Positions 45,283 to 56,312 of a stretch of 64,000 bases of DNA are shown here, one piece after another; position 1 is the stretch's first letter, and each line of letters starts with the position of its first letter. Source of the DNA: Salinimicrobium sediminis (GTDB lineage: Bacteria > Bacteroidota > Bacteroidia > Flavobacteriales > Flavobacteriaceae); assembly GCF_900215295.1 (NCBI RefSeq), contig NZ_OCMF01000003.1, positions 124,001-188,000 of the forward strand, read 5' to 3'. The notes under the pieces are model-generated. The model was not told the DNA's origin and did not search any database. It worked only from the letters and a program-made list of their open reading frames with translations. Made by a program: the position numbers and the translations under genes.

Positions 45283-45768
45283 TTGAATATAGTATACCTC
45301 CACGGACTTGACAGTAAATTGAGCGCCGAGAAAAAAGCCATTTTAGAGAAGTACGGAAAAGTCCATACACCCGATCTTAATTATTATACCAATCCCAATG
45401 CTATCGAAACCATTCTGGAGATGCTAGCCCACATTCAAATTGATGTTGTAATGGGGAGCAGTATGGGTGGATTTGCAGCTTATTACGTTTCCAATGCCCT
45501 GGAAAAACCCGGGTTGATGTTTAATCCTGCTCTGGTGGAAAGATCTGTAAAGCAATATGTTCCTGATATCAAATCTTTGAATTCCCTGAAGCAGATCGTC
45601 CTTGGGCAGGTGGATGAGGTTGTTTCTCCTGTTGATACGCTTTCATTTTTGACGAAGAATTTCGATCCTGTAACCGATGTCCATATTCACCTCGTACCCG
45701 GCCTGGGTCATAACATTCCGGTCGATTTCTTTAAAGAGGAGGTGGATTCATTCTTTAGGAAGCTGTAG
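45283..45768 (+). CDS. YqiA/YcfP-like alpha/beta hydrolase
   Basis: The protein has 161 residues, TTG start (MNIVYLHGLDSKLSAEK). Motifs of the UPF0227/YqiA family: IVYLHGLDS near the N-terminus, the nucleophile Ser in VVMGSSMGGFAAYYVSN, Asp in QVDEVVSP and the catalytic His in VPGLGHNIPVDF. Probably a small cytoplasmic esterase; natural substrate unknown. Its start abuts the heptamer repeat, so expression may vary with repeat number (inference). Confidence 0.82.
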   Translation: MNIVYLHGLDSKLSAEKKAILEKYGKVHTPDLNYYTNPNAIETILEMLAHIQIDVVMGSSMGGFAAYYVSNALEKPGLMFNPALVERSVKQYVPDIKSLNSLKQIVLGQVDEVVSPVDTLSFLTKNFDPVTDVHIHLVPGLGHNIPVDFFKEEVDSFFRKL

Positions 45769-45872
45769 CTATTAGAACTGAAAGGCTGGAAACTTATTTT
45801 CCTATTATTGAGTTCTGAATTAATCTGACTCAAAATTTGCCCATAAGAATGTTTTTAGCGGAATTAAAATTT

Positions 45873-46601
45873 TTAATCCTGCACCTTTTGCAGGTCTGCT
45901 GCCCAAATGATCCCTTCCATCACATGCTCAAAAAAGTCTGGCTCCCAATAACTTTCTGAAGTATGGCCGCCGCCGGTATAGAAGGCTCTCCCGCCATCAT
46001 AAAAGTGGTACCAGGCGATTGGATGGTGGCTTCCATTTTCTCCACCTTCATAACTTTGTTCATCCAGTTGAGCAAGAACAGTGACCGCCGGATTAAGATC
46101 CTTATAGTTATACCATTCATCCCGGCGATCCCAACTTTCCGGGAGATGTTTTGTTGAAGGATGGTCCCTGTTTACAACTTTAACCACTGCATTCTGAATG
46201 TGAGGGTGCGACTTAAAATATCCGCCAACCAGCTTTCCATACCAGGGCCATTCATATTCGGTATCGGCTGCGGAATGGATCCCGGCGAAGCCACCGCCAC
46301 CGCGCATGTATTCTTCAAATGTTCTTTGTTGCTCTTCTTCCAAAACATCTCCGGTAGTGTTGAGAAACACTACAGCTTTATATTTTTTTAGATTTTCATT
46401 TGTGAAATAAGAGGCCTTGCTGGTGGTATCCACTCCAATTCCCCTTTCTTTTCCGGCCTTCATGATGGCAGCCTTTCCATCGGGGATAGATTCGTGCACA
46501 AAGCCTGCTGTTTTTGTGAAGATCAGGATCCTGTCTTTTTCCTGTGCATTACAGCTCAAAAACATAACCAGCAAAAAGGGAATAACAATAATCTTTTTCA
46601 T
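45873..46601 (-). CDS. ThuA-like domain lipoprotein
   Basis: The protein has 242 residues. A signal ends MFLSCNAQ (lipid-anchored Cys likely). The ThuA-like glutamine amidotransferase-type fold shows RILIFTKTAGFVHESIPDG, VVFLNTTGDVLEEEQQRTFEEYM, GGGGFAGIHSAADTEYEWPWYG, HHPIAWYHFYDGGRAFYTGGGHTSESY. Members occur with sugar-utilisation genes and may process trehalose-like compounds; activity unproven. It precedes the class C beta-lactamase-like gene... on the same strand, 35 bp downstream of that gene's stop. Confidence 0.87.
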   Translation of the reverse strand: MKKIIVIPFLLVMFLSCNAQEKDRILIFTKTAGFVHESIPDGKAAIMKAGKERGIGVDTTSKASYFTNENLKKYKAVVFLNTTGDVLEEEQQRTFEEYMRGGGGFAGIHSAADTEYEWPWYGKLVGGYFKSHPHIQNAVVKVVNRDHPSTKHLPESWDRRDEWYNYKDLNPAVTVLAQLDEQSYEGGENGSHHPIAWYHFYDGGRAFYTGGGHTSESYWEPDFFEHVMEGIIWAADLQKVQD

Positions 46602-46636
46602 AAGTCTAAACTAATCCTAAAGTTTTAACCTGAAAC

Positions 46637-48208
46637 TTAGTCTTTAATCCTTGTAAACTCCAGGTCCTGGAAATCAAAACTAAAATCGGTCATTGGGGAA
46701 ACAGGTTCCATGCTAAAGCTTACAGGTTTTCCTTCCCGGTCAAGAGAGAAGACCACGAAAGCATCTCCGTTTAAACTGCGGTCATCCCAGCGTACAACAA
46801 AGGAATTTCCTTTATAAAAACTCATTTCTCCAATTAGGTCCGGCGCATTTTGGGCTTCAAACCGCAGCTTTCCGTTTTGCAATTCGATCTCCACCTGTCC
46901 AAACCAGGGGTCCCGGTAGGTGCCGGTGTAACCGGAAAGAGCTTCAGCACTCATTTTGCTTTTCTTCTGAACTTCAGCAACATTTTTCCATACTTCAGTC
47001 ACTACAGAATCTGCTTGTTTTTCGTAGCGCAGCCTGCTTTCATTGTACTGGCTAATGCGGTCTTTGCCTTCAATTCCGAAGTAGGCATCTTTTATACTGT
47101 TGGTGATCGATCGAAAAGCTGCACCCGATTGCTGATTGGTAAGTACTATTATGCCCAGCTCCAGCTCCGGGATCATAGTCACCTGGCTTACAATACCCAG
47201 AAGTCCTCCTGTGTGAGTGACTTCAAGGTAGCCATTGACATCACTTAAAAACCAGCCCAGGCCGTAGGCCTTAAAATGAGTATTATAATCGCCTTTTCCG
47301 TAACCGGTAAGGGTTTGCGGCGTCCACATTTCCCGATGTTGCCGCTCGCTGAAAAGCTCTTTTCCCAGATTGGGTCCATATTTACCTTTGTCAAGCTGTG
47401 CCTGCACCCACTTGCTCATATCGGCAACGGAAGAATAGACTCCCGCCGCAGGATCGGCAGCTTCAGTAAAACTTAAGCCTACGGTTACCAACTTGCCATC
47501 GGTGGGAGCATGGCCATCAATTACATTGGATTTATCTTCGATAAGGTTGTAATTTACAGCCGACCGATCCATTCCAAGGGGTTCAAAAATGTTTTCTTCG
47601 ATGAAACTTGCGTAATCCTGTCCCGAAATTCTTTCGACAATAACCCCGGCCACAATGTACAGCAGGTTGTCATAATCATATTGCGAACGAAAAGAAGATA
47701 CCGGCTTTAAATAGCGCAGGTTATAAATAAGTTCCTCTTTTTGGGTTTTATTCTGAGATGGCCACACCATAAGATCCCCGGCTCCCAGGCCAAGGCCGCT
47801 GCGGTGGGTGAGCAGATCCCGTACTGTAAATTCGCTGGTGACGTAAGGATCATATAATTTAAATTCCGGAAGCACTTCAATAACCTTTGTGTCCCATTCC
47901 AGCTTGCCTTCATCAACAAGCATGGCAAGGGCGGCGCTGGTCATAGCTTTGGTGTTGGATGCTACTCCAAAAAGGGTATTTTCATCAACCTTTCCCCCAT
48001 CTTTAAGAGATCGGGTGCCGTAGCCTTCCATATGAACTATCCTGTCATCTTTAAGTATGGCAACAGCAATACCGGGAACATCAAAGGTTTTCATGGTTTT
48101 CTCCACAAGGCTGTCAATTTGTTTTTCATTTAACCCCTGGGCTGTAGCTAAATTTCCAAAGAATGATAAACTAAATATGAAAAGGCAGGTAAGAAATTTT
48201 GTATTCAT
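46637..48208 (-). CDS. Class C beta-lactamase-like serine hydrolase with DUF3471 tail
   Basis: The protein has 523 residues with a Sec signal peptide (ending FGNLATAQG). The active-site motifs are SxxK in GVASNTKAMTS, YxN-type YDN in SQYDYDNLLYIVAG, and HTG in EVTHTGGLLG. After about residue 400 a DUF3471 domain follows (ALSGYTGTYRDPWFGQVEIE). Such proteins are esterases, D-aminopeptidases or penicillin-binding-like enzymes; true beta-lactamase activity is less likely. Same strand as the ThuA-like gene 35 bp downstream, so probably one operon. Confidence 0.88.
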   Translation of the reverse strand: MNTKFLTCLFIFSLSFFGNLATAQGLNEKQIDSLVEKTMKTFDVPGIAVAILKDDRIVHMEGYGTRSLKDGGKVDENTLFGVASNTKAMTSAALAMLVDEGKLEWDTKVIEVLPEFKLYDPYVTSEFTVRDLLTHRSGLGLGAGDLMVWPSQNKTQKEELIYNLRYLKPVSSFRSQYDYDNLLYIVAGVIVERISGQDYASFIEENIFEPLGMDRSAVNYNLIEDKSNVIDGHAPTDGKLVTVGLSFTEAADPAAGVYSSVADMSKWVQAQLDKGKYGPNLGKELFSERQHREMWTPQTLTGYGKGDYNTHFKAYGLGWFLSDVNGYLEVTHTGGLLGIVSQVTMIPELELGIIVLTNQQSGAAFRSITNSIKDAYFGIEGKDRISQYNESRLRYEKQADSVVTEVWKNVAEVQKKSKMSAEALSGYTGTYRDPWFGQVEIELQNGKLRFEAQNAPDLIGEMSFYKGNSFVVRWDDRSLNGDAFVVFSLDREGKPVSFSMEPVSPMTDFSFDFQDLEFTRIKD

Positions 48209-48386
48209 CGGGTAAGGGTTTTGCCCCTAAAGATAAGCGGTTTTTGAAAAACCTGTATTCATGCCATGCATTTCACCACCTATACGCCAACTATAAGATT
48301 TTTTCTCCTTTAGTATTGAAAAATCCAATGAGATATAAAATATAAACCTCTTAATTATTGTATTTTTAAAGGAATTAATTAACTAA

Positions 48387-50666
<2,280 letters not shown>

Positions 50667-50687
50667 ATAAAAGCAAGGATCAATTTA

Positions 50688-50731
50688 AAAAAATCCCTTT
50701 GAGGTGCTTCAGTGCTTCAGGGGATTTTTTT
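50688..50731 (+). terminator. Terminator after katG
   Basis: AAAATCCC and GGGGATTTT (with an inner GAGGTGCTTCAGTGCTTC loop region that itself can pair) are followed by a T-run, about 25 bp after the katG stop. Confidence 0.75.
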
Positions 50732-50860
50732 ATGGATTGTTTCCTTTAAAAGGATGCGGCTGAAGTTTATATCTCCGGGTAAATGACTGACTTTTAAGAA
50801 ATTACCAGGTTGCGATTTAAATCTTAACAAAAGGTTAATTATTATTTTTATCTTTGATTT

Positions 50861-52774
50861 ATGAGCAATTGGGGTAAAATTTTTCTTTTGTGTATTTTCT
50901 GCTTTTCTGCATGTAAGGAAGCAGAAAAGACAGAGGTTGTTCATGCGCCGGGAACTGCAGGTTATTATTATAATAAGGGCCTGGAAAGTTCAGATTTTCA
51001 GGAGAAACTGCACCTTTATTCCCGGGGATTGGAAGCTGTGAAGAGCACAAAGGATACAAATCTTGTAGTGCTTCTGGACGCCAAGGTGTATGCATTACAC
51101 AGGCTAAACAGATATGAAGAAACGCTGCCCCTTATAGACAGTCTTATCAAGGTAGCTGAATTACAAAAAGACAGTTACTTCCAGGCAAAAGCTCAACATC
51201 GAAGATATGCTACTTATAGTTTTATTTCCCGGCCGGAAGATGCCTTTGAATCTGCCTTTTTATCAAGACAGCTTTCTCTGAAAGGAGGAGATACAGCCGG
51301 CGCCGGAAGAAGATCCCTTGATATGGCTAATACTCAACTTTCTCTGGGTGATCATGCCGGAAGCCAGGAATCTGCTACAGAAGCTCTAAAATACCTGGAT
51401 ATAGAAGTAGATGGAAAATATGCAGGTTCTGCTCACAACGTCCTGGGCCTGCTTTATAACGAACAGCATTTATACGAAGAAGCTTTAAAGGAATATCGCA
51501 CCGCGCTACAGTTTGCAGCAAGTCGAACAGACAGCCTTAGTTATCTTCATAATATTGCCCTTGTTTATAAAAATCAGGGAAAGTACGCCCAGGCTGTTAA
51601 GATCATGGAGGAGTTGGTGAAGGCAGAGGAACCCAGTGAATATTCCAAGGCGCGTTTCCGGGATAATTACGCCTTTACCCGCTGGCTTCAAAATTCACAA
51701 TTGAAGGTAGACAAGGAGTTACTGGCGATGGTAGAGGAGCGTAAGCGGAATAATGATCTTGAAGGTTTGCTTTCCAACTATTCTCATTTGTCAGACTACT
51801 ATAGCGAAACCGCTCCGGCAAAGGCTAAGCAATTTGCCCTGGCTTATATGCAAACCGCGAAAGAAATAGGAAATGCAAATGCCGAAGCCGATGCTCTCAA
51901 AAAACTACTTTCTCTTAGCAGATCACCCGAAAAAGAGAAATTTCTTGAGCGATACCTTTTTTTGAATGACAGTCTTAAAGACGCAAGCCTAACCACCCGC
52001 TACCGGTTTGCAAAAATCAGGTTTGACGAAGAGCGTAAGCAACAACAAATCGCATTGCTGGAGGCAGAGAATACCACTATGTCCCTTAAGGCCGAAAAAT
52101 TTAAAACCGGAACCACAATAAGTTCACTAAGCGCTTTACTCGTCCTTATTACTGCGGCAGCCCTGCTTTACACAGTACGTCAAAGGAGCAAGCGCGAGAA
52201 GATCAAACAGATCTACCTAACCGAAAGCAGGATCTCCAAAAGGATCCACGATGAGATTGCCAATGATATCTATAATGTGATGAGCACCCTTGAACCTGCC
52301 GGTCATACGCCTGTGGTAGACAAACTGGAAAAGATCTATCTGCGCACCCGTGATATTTCCAGGGAAAACAGTGAGATCGATACCCGGGAGAATTATCTAA
52401 AAGGCCTTTTAAGCCTTCTCGGCAGTACTACTCCTCCTAATACCCGCCTGGTCATACGGGGTGCAGAAAACATCAACTGGGGAAAGCTTAAAAATGAGAA
52501 AAAAATCGTGCTTTACAGGGTTTTACAGGAATTGATGGTGAACATGAAGAAGCATAGTGAGGCAAGCCTTGTGGCGCTCGTCTTTTCTTCCGAAAGAAAT
52601 AAGATCAAAGTAAATTATTCTGACAATGGTACAGGGGCAAACCAAAATCAGCTTCAAAATGGTAACGGAATAAAAAATCTCCAGAACCGTCTCCAAACCG
52701 TAGACGGGAATATCATTTTTGACACCCAGGGAAAAGGTTTAAAAGCTGAGATTACCCTCCCCGTCTCTGCCTGA
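50861..52774 (+). CDS. TPR-containing lipoprotein-type sensor histidine kinase (HisKA_3-like)
   Basis: The protein has 637 residues. The N-terminus has a lipoprotein-like signal ending CFSAC. Residues about 40-400 are TPR-type helical repeats (YAGSAHNVLGLLYNEQHLYEEALKEYRTAL; ALVYKNQGKYAQAVKIMEEL). A membrane segment near 430-450 (SSLSALLVLITAAALLYTV) leads to a cytoplasmic kinase: RIHDEIANDIYNVMSTLE carries the phosphorylated His, and the ATPase has VLQELMVNMKKHSEAS (N box) and NGNGIKNLQNRLQ (G box). Usually paired with a LuxR-type regulator, but none is adjacent. A Cys-anchored N-terminus on a membrane kinase is odd, so the signal may act as the first membrane segment instead. Confidence 0.85.
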   Translation: MSNWGKIFLLCIFCFSACKEAEKTEVVHAPGTAGYYYNKGLESSDFQEKLHLYSRGLEAVKSTKDTNLVVLLDAKVYALHRLNRYEETLPLIDSLIKVAELQKDSYFQAKAQHRRYATYSFISRPEDAFESAFLSRQLSLKGGDTAGAGRRSLDMANTQLSLGDHAGSQESATEALKYLDIEVDGKYAGSAHNVLGLLYNEQHLYEEALKEYRTALQFAASRTDSLSYLHNIALVYKNQGKYAQAVKIMEELVKAEEPSEYSKARFRDNYAFTRWLQNSQLKVDKELLAMVEERKRNNDLEGLLSNYSHLSDYYSETAPAKAKQFALAYMQTAKEIGNANAEADALKKLLSLSRSPEKEKFLERYLFLNDSLKDASLTTRYRFAKIRFDEERKQQQIALLEAENTTMSLKAEKFKTGTTISSLSALLVLITAAALLYTVRQRSKREKIKQIYLTESRISKRIHDEIANDIYNVMSTLEPAGHTPVVDKLEKIYLRTRDISRENSEIDTRENYLKGLLSLLGSTTPPNTRLVIRGAENINWGKLKNEKKIVLYRVLQELMVNMKKHSEASLVALVFSSERNKIKVNYSDNGTGANQNQLQNGNGIKNLQNRLQTVDGNIIFDTQGKGLKAEITLPVSA

Positions 52775-53087
52775 TTTTTGTGCCTTCGGATTTTCTTCTG
52801 AAGTCCTTCTGAAGTCCTTCATTGCTGATATCCCGACACTTCCTTAAACCCTTGAATAAAAATGCATTTTTGAGTGAGGCTTTTATTCACCGTTGGCTTT
52901 TCATTAAATGCAAATGGCTTTATGCAGCTCAGTCTTCTGCGGGAATAACTTCCGAAGGAAAAAGGATGAGAAGATTTTGAATTCAGGAAAAATCCTGCAA
53001 CTTGTTTATTTTAAACATTTTAATACGTGAACTGTCTGGGGAAATTTATAAATTGAATAACCTCCCTGTAATTACATTTTCTGGAAG
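52775..53087. other. Intergenic region with short repeat, no gene seen
   Basis: The 313 bp gap contains a duplicated TCCTTCTGAAG (near 52798-52820) and a TTACATTTTC sequence near 53072-53081 that weakly resembles a -7 element for the next kinase gene. Nothing else is recognised. Confidence 0.5.
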
Positions 53088-54221
53088 ATGAAAGATGCAG
53101 TAGAAGTGCTTAAAGCGCAAAAGGAGAATATTATCAATTCTTGGATAAGAGAAATCAGGAAAGATGTCTCTGTTACCAAACATACCAGCCGTATTGTACT
53201 GCGTGATCATGTGCCGCAGCTTTTGGATGATGTTATAGGCATAATGGACAAATTTGAAAAATTTAAGGTAGTGCAGGAAGATTTGATCCACCATGAACTT
53301 TTTGAGAATAGTATGGAGCATGGGCGGCACAGGGCTGCAACGAAAGGCTATACGCTGGAACAGATCCTGAGGGAGTATATCATCTTTGATAAGGTCATTT
53401 CAAAGTATCTCGGGGATGCAAATGTTCATTCTCCGGAAGTTGCGGCTGTAATAAAATATTCCATTGAAAATGCAATGTTGTATTCGGGAATTGCTTTTAA
53501 TGAATCCATACAGGAAGTACGTCAAAAGTTTATTGCTCTTGTGGCACATGATATGCGCAATCCTATATCGGCTGCGCTTTTTGCTATGAAAATGATGAAA
53601 TATGAAGAAGGGGAGGAGCGGTTTGAACTGGTTAGAAACATGGCAGTGAATAGTCTCACCCGTTCGGTAGAACTCATTGAAGACCTTTTGGATTCCATCA
53701 CCCTTGAGGCCGGTGAGGGCATGACCTTTAATTTTGCACAACAAAATATTGTGGATTGTCTGATTGCAGTACATCATGAAGCTGCTGAAAGTTATTCCAA
53801 TGAGATCATTCTTGCCTGCGAAAAAGGGGAAATTGGGGGAGTTTTTGACGGCACAATGGTACGGCGGGTCATTGAAAACTTTGTGAGCAATGCTATAAAA
53901 TATGGATCAGAAAATACCCCGGTGACTCTTTCGTGCATTGACAGGGAAGAGATGGTGGAATTGAGTGTGCATAACTTTGGAAATCCAATTCCGCCAGACC
54001 GGCAGGAGCGCATCTTCAACTTCCTGAATACTTCTAACGGCAGCAGCTCCCGAGGACTCAAAAGCCGTGGAATTGGGCTTTCCCTGGTCAAAGCAGTAGC
54101 CGAAGCTCATGGCGGAGAATTAAAACTTCATAGCAATGAATCTGAAGGAACTACTTTTACAATTACCCTTAATAAGCATTATCATGAGCCTGGAAAATTG
54201 AGGCTGGCGCTTAAAATCTAA
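53088..54221 (+). CDS. Soluble sensor histidine kinase with RsbR-N-like helical domain
   Basis: The protein has 377 residues without membrane segments. The first about 145 residues are all-helical (NIINSWIREIRKDVSVTKHTS; EDLIHHELFENSMEHGRHRA; KGYTLEQILREYIIFDKVI), resembling the globin-like RsbRD_N sensor domain. The kinase core has KFIALVAHDMRNPISAALF (phosphorylated His), VRRVIENFVSNAIKYGSEN (N box) and SRGIGLSLVKAVAEAHGG (G box). It probably senses a cytoplasmic signal. No response regulator adjacent; its partner must be encoded elsewhere. Confidence 0.87.
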   Translation: MKDAVEVLKAQKENIINSWIREIRKDVSVTKHTSRIVLRDHVPQLLDDVIGIMDKFEKFKVVQEDLIHHELFENSMEHGRHRAATKGYTLEQILREYIIFDKVISKYLGDANVHSPEVAAVIKYSIENAMLYSGIAFNESIQEVRQKFIALVAHDMRNPISAALFAMKMMKYEEGEERFELVRNMAVNSLTRSVELIEDLLDSITLEAGEGMTFNFAQQNIVDCLIAVHHEAAESYSNEIILACEKGEIGGVFDGTMVRRVIENFVSNAIKYGSENTPVTLSCIDREEMVELSVHNFGNPIPPDRQERIFNFLNTSNGSSSRGLKSRGIGLSLVKAVAEAHGGELKLHSNESEGTTFTITLNKHYHEPGKLRLALKI

Positions 54222-54251
54222 GTGAGTTAATATCTGATTTTTACGAAATAA

Positions 54252-55277
54252 CTAGTGCCACAAATGGTTGATGTTATGGCAACCGCAATTGTGTCTTTCC
54301 CTGTTTGAGCCGAAATTATATCCCAGGGTGATTTGGTGAAAACCGCCGTTGCTTAGAACAACTTCATTAAATTGTTCACTATAGGTATAGGCAAGAAGGA
54401 AGTTTTTAAATTGAACTCCGGCGAAAGGAGTAACATACTGTAAGGCTTCCCGGGTGTTGTTGCCTCTTTCATTAACAAAATCTGCACCTTCAAAACCTCT
54501 TCTGTAGGAAAGTCCTCCAAAGATCCCGCCTTCTTCCAGGCCACGATAGTAAGCCTTAAAATTAAGGTCCAGGGCTTTTTCTCCTGAAAAGTCCCGGTAC
54601 TGTACAAGCAGGGAAGGTTCGAGGCTCCATGGGCTGTGCCCGGGTTCTATAACATATCCTGTTGAAAAGAAAATAGTACGTTGATTCCCCGCTCCAGCAT
54701 CAGAAATAAACAGCTCCCGTTGTCCTTCCAGAATATTCTTAATTGTAAGGTGGGTGAAGAAATTGTTGTAATAGTAGGACATTCCCAGGTCCACATTTCC
54801 GTAGTAATCGGTGAGATCGTCTTCTCCGAGGAGAGGATCATATCCTGAAAATCCGGTTTGGTCGAGATGGTGTTGTATTAGTCCGCCGCTAATTCCGAAG
54901 GAGAGCAGGTTCAAATAGGTATCCCTTACCGCAAAATTGAGGTGATAGGCAAAGCTGCCGTACACTCCCCTTTTTGAAAAGTTACCGTTATGGTCGTTGA
55001 ACACAATTCCACCCACGCCTACCTTTTCTGTGGCCCGGCCGTGAATGCTGAGAGTTTGCAGCCCGGGTGCATTGTCCACATCAAACCACTGCTGGCGTGC
55101 GGTAAGCCGAATTTTATTTATGGTAGCCGCGCCGGCCATAGAGGGATGGAGGAGGTACAGGTTGTCTGTAAGATAGTCTGAATAAGTGGGGATGATCTCC
55201 TGGGACATTAAATTTTCAGAAAAATGCAGGTTCAGGAATAAAAACCCTGCTAAACACATCCTGGTAATTTTTTTCAT
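54252..55277 (-). CDS. PorP/SprF family type IX secretion membrane protein
   Basis: The protein has 341 residues with a signal peptide (ending NLMSQ). It shows the family's opening IIPTYSDYLTDNLYLLHPSMAGAA, then RQQWFDVDNAPGLQTLSIHG, GVGGIVFNDHNGNFSKRGVYGSFAYHLNF, and barrel strands to the end. SprF/PorP proteins are outer membrane partners of large T9SS-secreted adhesins, usually encoded directly upstream. Here only a decayed adhesin end is found upstream (55300-55640), 22 bp away, so this SprF copy has lost its natural partner. Confidence 0.93.
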   Translation of the reverse strand: MKKITRMCLAGFLFLNLHFSENLMSQEIIPTYSDYLTDNLYLLHPSMAGAATINKIRLTARQQWFDVDNAPGLQTLSIHGRATEKVGVGGIVFNDHNGNFSKRGVYGSFAYHLNFAVRDTYLNLLSFGISGGLIQHHLDQTGFSGYDPLLGEDDLTDYYGNVDLGMSYYYNNFFTHLTIKNILEGQRELFISDAGAGNQRTIFFSTGYVIEPGHSPWSLEPSLLVQYRDFSGEKALDLNFKAYYRGLEEGGIFGGLSYRRGFEGADFVNERGNNTREALQYVTPFAGVQFKNFLLAYTYSEQFNEVVLSNGGFHQITLGYNFGSNRERHNCGCHNINHLWH

Positions 55278-55299
55278 GCTCTTGTTTTACCTTCCGGAA

Positions 55300-55640
55300 T
55301 TATAAACTTTTGAGGGTGAAATGCGATTTATGTTCCCGCAGCACGCCCTCATGTTCAAACACTGCTCTAAACCAGTAATCATCTGAAGGTTTTTCTTTTC
55401 CGTTGAAAAGTACGTCCCGGTTTGAGTGGGAGGCAAGACCTTCAGCAGTTTGCCATAGCGTCAAAAACATGGATCTCTGCTTCCAGATGCTCTTTTAGAT
55501 CCGGGGAATTGTCCAACTGTCTGGTCTCCCGGCATGGGTTCCCGATTCCACATCGTAAAATTGATTTCTGGTTTGGAATTCCCCGCCGTATAGCTGATAG
55601 GTGTAACTTCCAAAACCTCTTTCACAAAGATGGTTACTAT
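55300..55640 (-). pseudogene. Remnant of a T9SS type B-sorted adhesin (CHU_C / gliding motility-associated C-terminal domain)
   Basis: Read on the minus strand in three shifting frames, the DNA encodes the end of a large secreted protein: GSYTYQLYGGEFQTRNQ followed by FYDVESGTHA (about 55611-55530), then YGKLLKVLPPTQTG, then FNGKEKPSDDYWFRAVF and HFTLKSL before TAA at 55300. This is the pattern of the type B sorting domain (DRYGK...GWDGxxNGxxxPSxDYWF...). At least two frameshifts and in-frame stops break it. It ends 22 bp before the PorP/SprF gene, the usual adhesin-sprF order. Confidence 0.85.
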
Positions 55641-55762
55641 TTTAACATTTTCAAAGGGTTCTCATCCCATAACTTAAATTATAGTCACTTCAGAATGTGG
55701 TTACTTGTTATCATTGAATCTCCTGCTTTTATTTTAAAAAACCGAAGTTTTGGAGACATTGA

Positions 55763-55951
55763 AACCTTAAAGCCCTCAGGGAATTCAGGATCAAACTTGA
55801 AGGGTTGAGGGAATGCGATGATGTGCAGTGTGAAAATCTATACCTGGGAGAATATTTGAATTTTAAAGAAAATATCTACGAATATCTTGAGGAAGTGCAG
55901 CAGGTAAAATCCCTGTTGTACGACTATTTTGGAAGTGGATTGAAAGATTAG
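55763..55951 (+). pseudogene. C-terminal fragment of an unidentified gene
   Basis: An open frame after a stop at 55760 reads NLKALREFRIKLEGLREC, then NLYLGEYLNFKENIYEYLEE and YDYFGSGLKD before TAG at 55951. It lacks an ATG; a TTG at 55805 is the first alternative start. The composition is that of a real acidic helical protein, and a proper terminator follows, so it looks like the 3' end of a truncated gene. Family not recognised. Confidence 0.5.
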
Positions 55952-55965
55952 TTTTTCTTTTTGGA

Positions 55966-56004
55966 GGCACCCGGTTTAGATAGGAAAATTTGGGTGCCTT
56001 TTTT
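55966..56004 (+). terminator. Terminator after the gene fragment
   Basis: GGCACCC (55966-55972) and GGGTGCC (55992-55998) form a stem with a 19-base loop and are followed by TTTTTT. Confidence 0.75.
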
Positions 56005-56037
56005 CTGAAAATTGTTTTAGTATTTTATAAAATAGCC

Positions 56038-56045
56038 TATATTTG
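56038..56045 (+). promoter_or_regulatory. -7 promoter element of tRNA-Arg
   Basis: TATATTTG, exact TAnnTTTG match, 13 bp before the tRNA. TTG at 56012-56014 is a possible -33 element, 23 bp away. Confidence 0.65.
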
Positions 56046-56057
56046 CACCCGCAAAAA

Positions 56058-56131
56058 GGCCTCGTGGCGCAACTGAATAGCGCATCTGATTACGGCTCAG
56101 AAGGTTCCAGGTTTGAATCCTGGCGAGGTCA
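56058..56131 (+). tRNA. tRNA-Arg (anticodon ACG)
   Basis: A 74-base cloverleaf: acceptor GGCCTCG with CGAGGTC, D-arm GCGC-AACTGAATA-GCGC, anticodon stem TCTGA-TTACGGC-TCAGA with ACG, T-arm CCAGG-TTTGAAT-CCTGG, discriminator A. The 3' end is partly repeated at 56290-56306. Confidence 0.95.
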
Positions 56132-56141
56132 CTTAAAGCAC

Positions 56142-56173
56142 AAAGTCCGCAGCGAAAGCTGCGGACTTTTTTA
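56142..56173 (+). terminator. Terminator after tRNA-Arg
   Basis: AAAGTCCGCAGC and GCTGCGGACTTT form a perfect 12 bp stem with a GAAA loop and are followed by T residues. Confidence 0.9.
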
Positions 56174-56289
56174 TTTCCTGTAAAAGCCGGGCTTGCCCGT
56201 AGCTTTGGAGGGAAATAAAAAAAGCCACGCCAAGAGGCGGGGCGAACTTTGTATTTTCAGGAGGGAACTTTCTCAGGAACAGCGAAGCT

Positions 56290-56306
56290 AATCCTGGCGT
56301 GGTCAC
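56290..56306 (+). repeat. Imperfect copy of the tRNA-Arg 3' end (att-like)
   Basis: AATCCTGGCGTGGTCAC differs at one base from 56116-56132 (AATCCTGGCGAGGTCAC), the T-arm/acceptor end of tRNA-Arg. Direct repeats of a tRNA 3' end are what tRNA-targeting integrases leave. A caveat is that TGGCGTGG also pairs with CCACGCCA at 56226-56233, so it might belong to a structured element. No integrase gene is seen in the window. Confidence 0.55.
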
Positions 56307-56312
56307 AGAATT

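Noticed and set aside
46637-48208. Calling the class C-like hydrolase an antibiotic resistance beta-lactamase
   Set aside because: The DUF3471 tail and general family membership fit esterase or peptidase roles; nothing in the sequence indicates a resistance gene.
55422-55808. 128-codon plus-strand open frame
   Set aside because: It lies opposite the adhesin remnant, whose minus-strand reading matches a known domain; the plus-strand product shows no family-like pattern.
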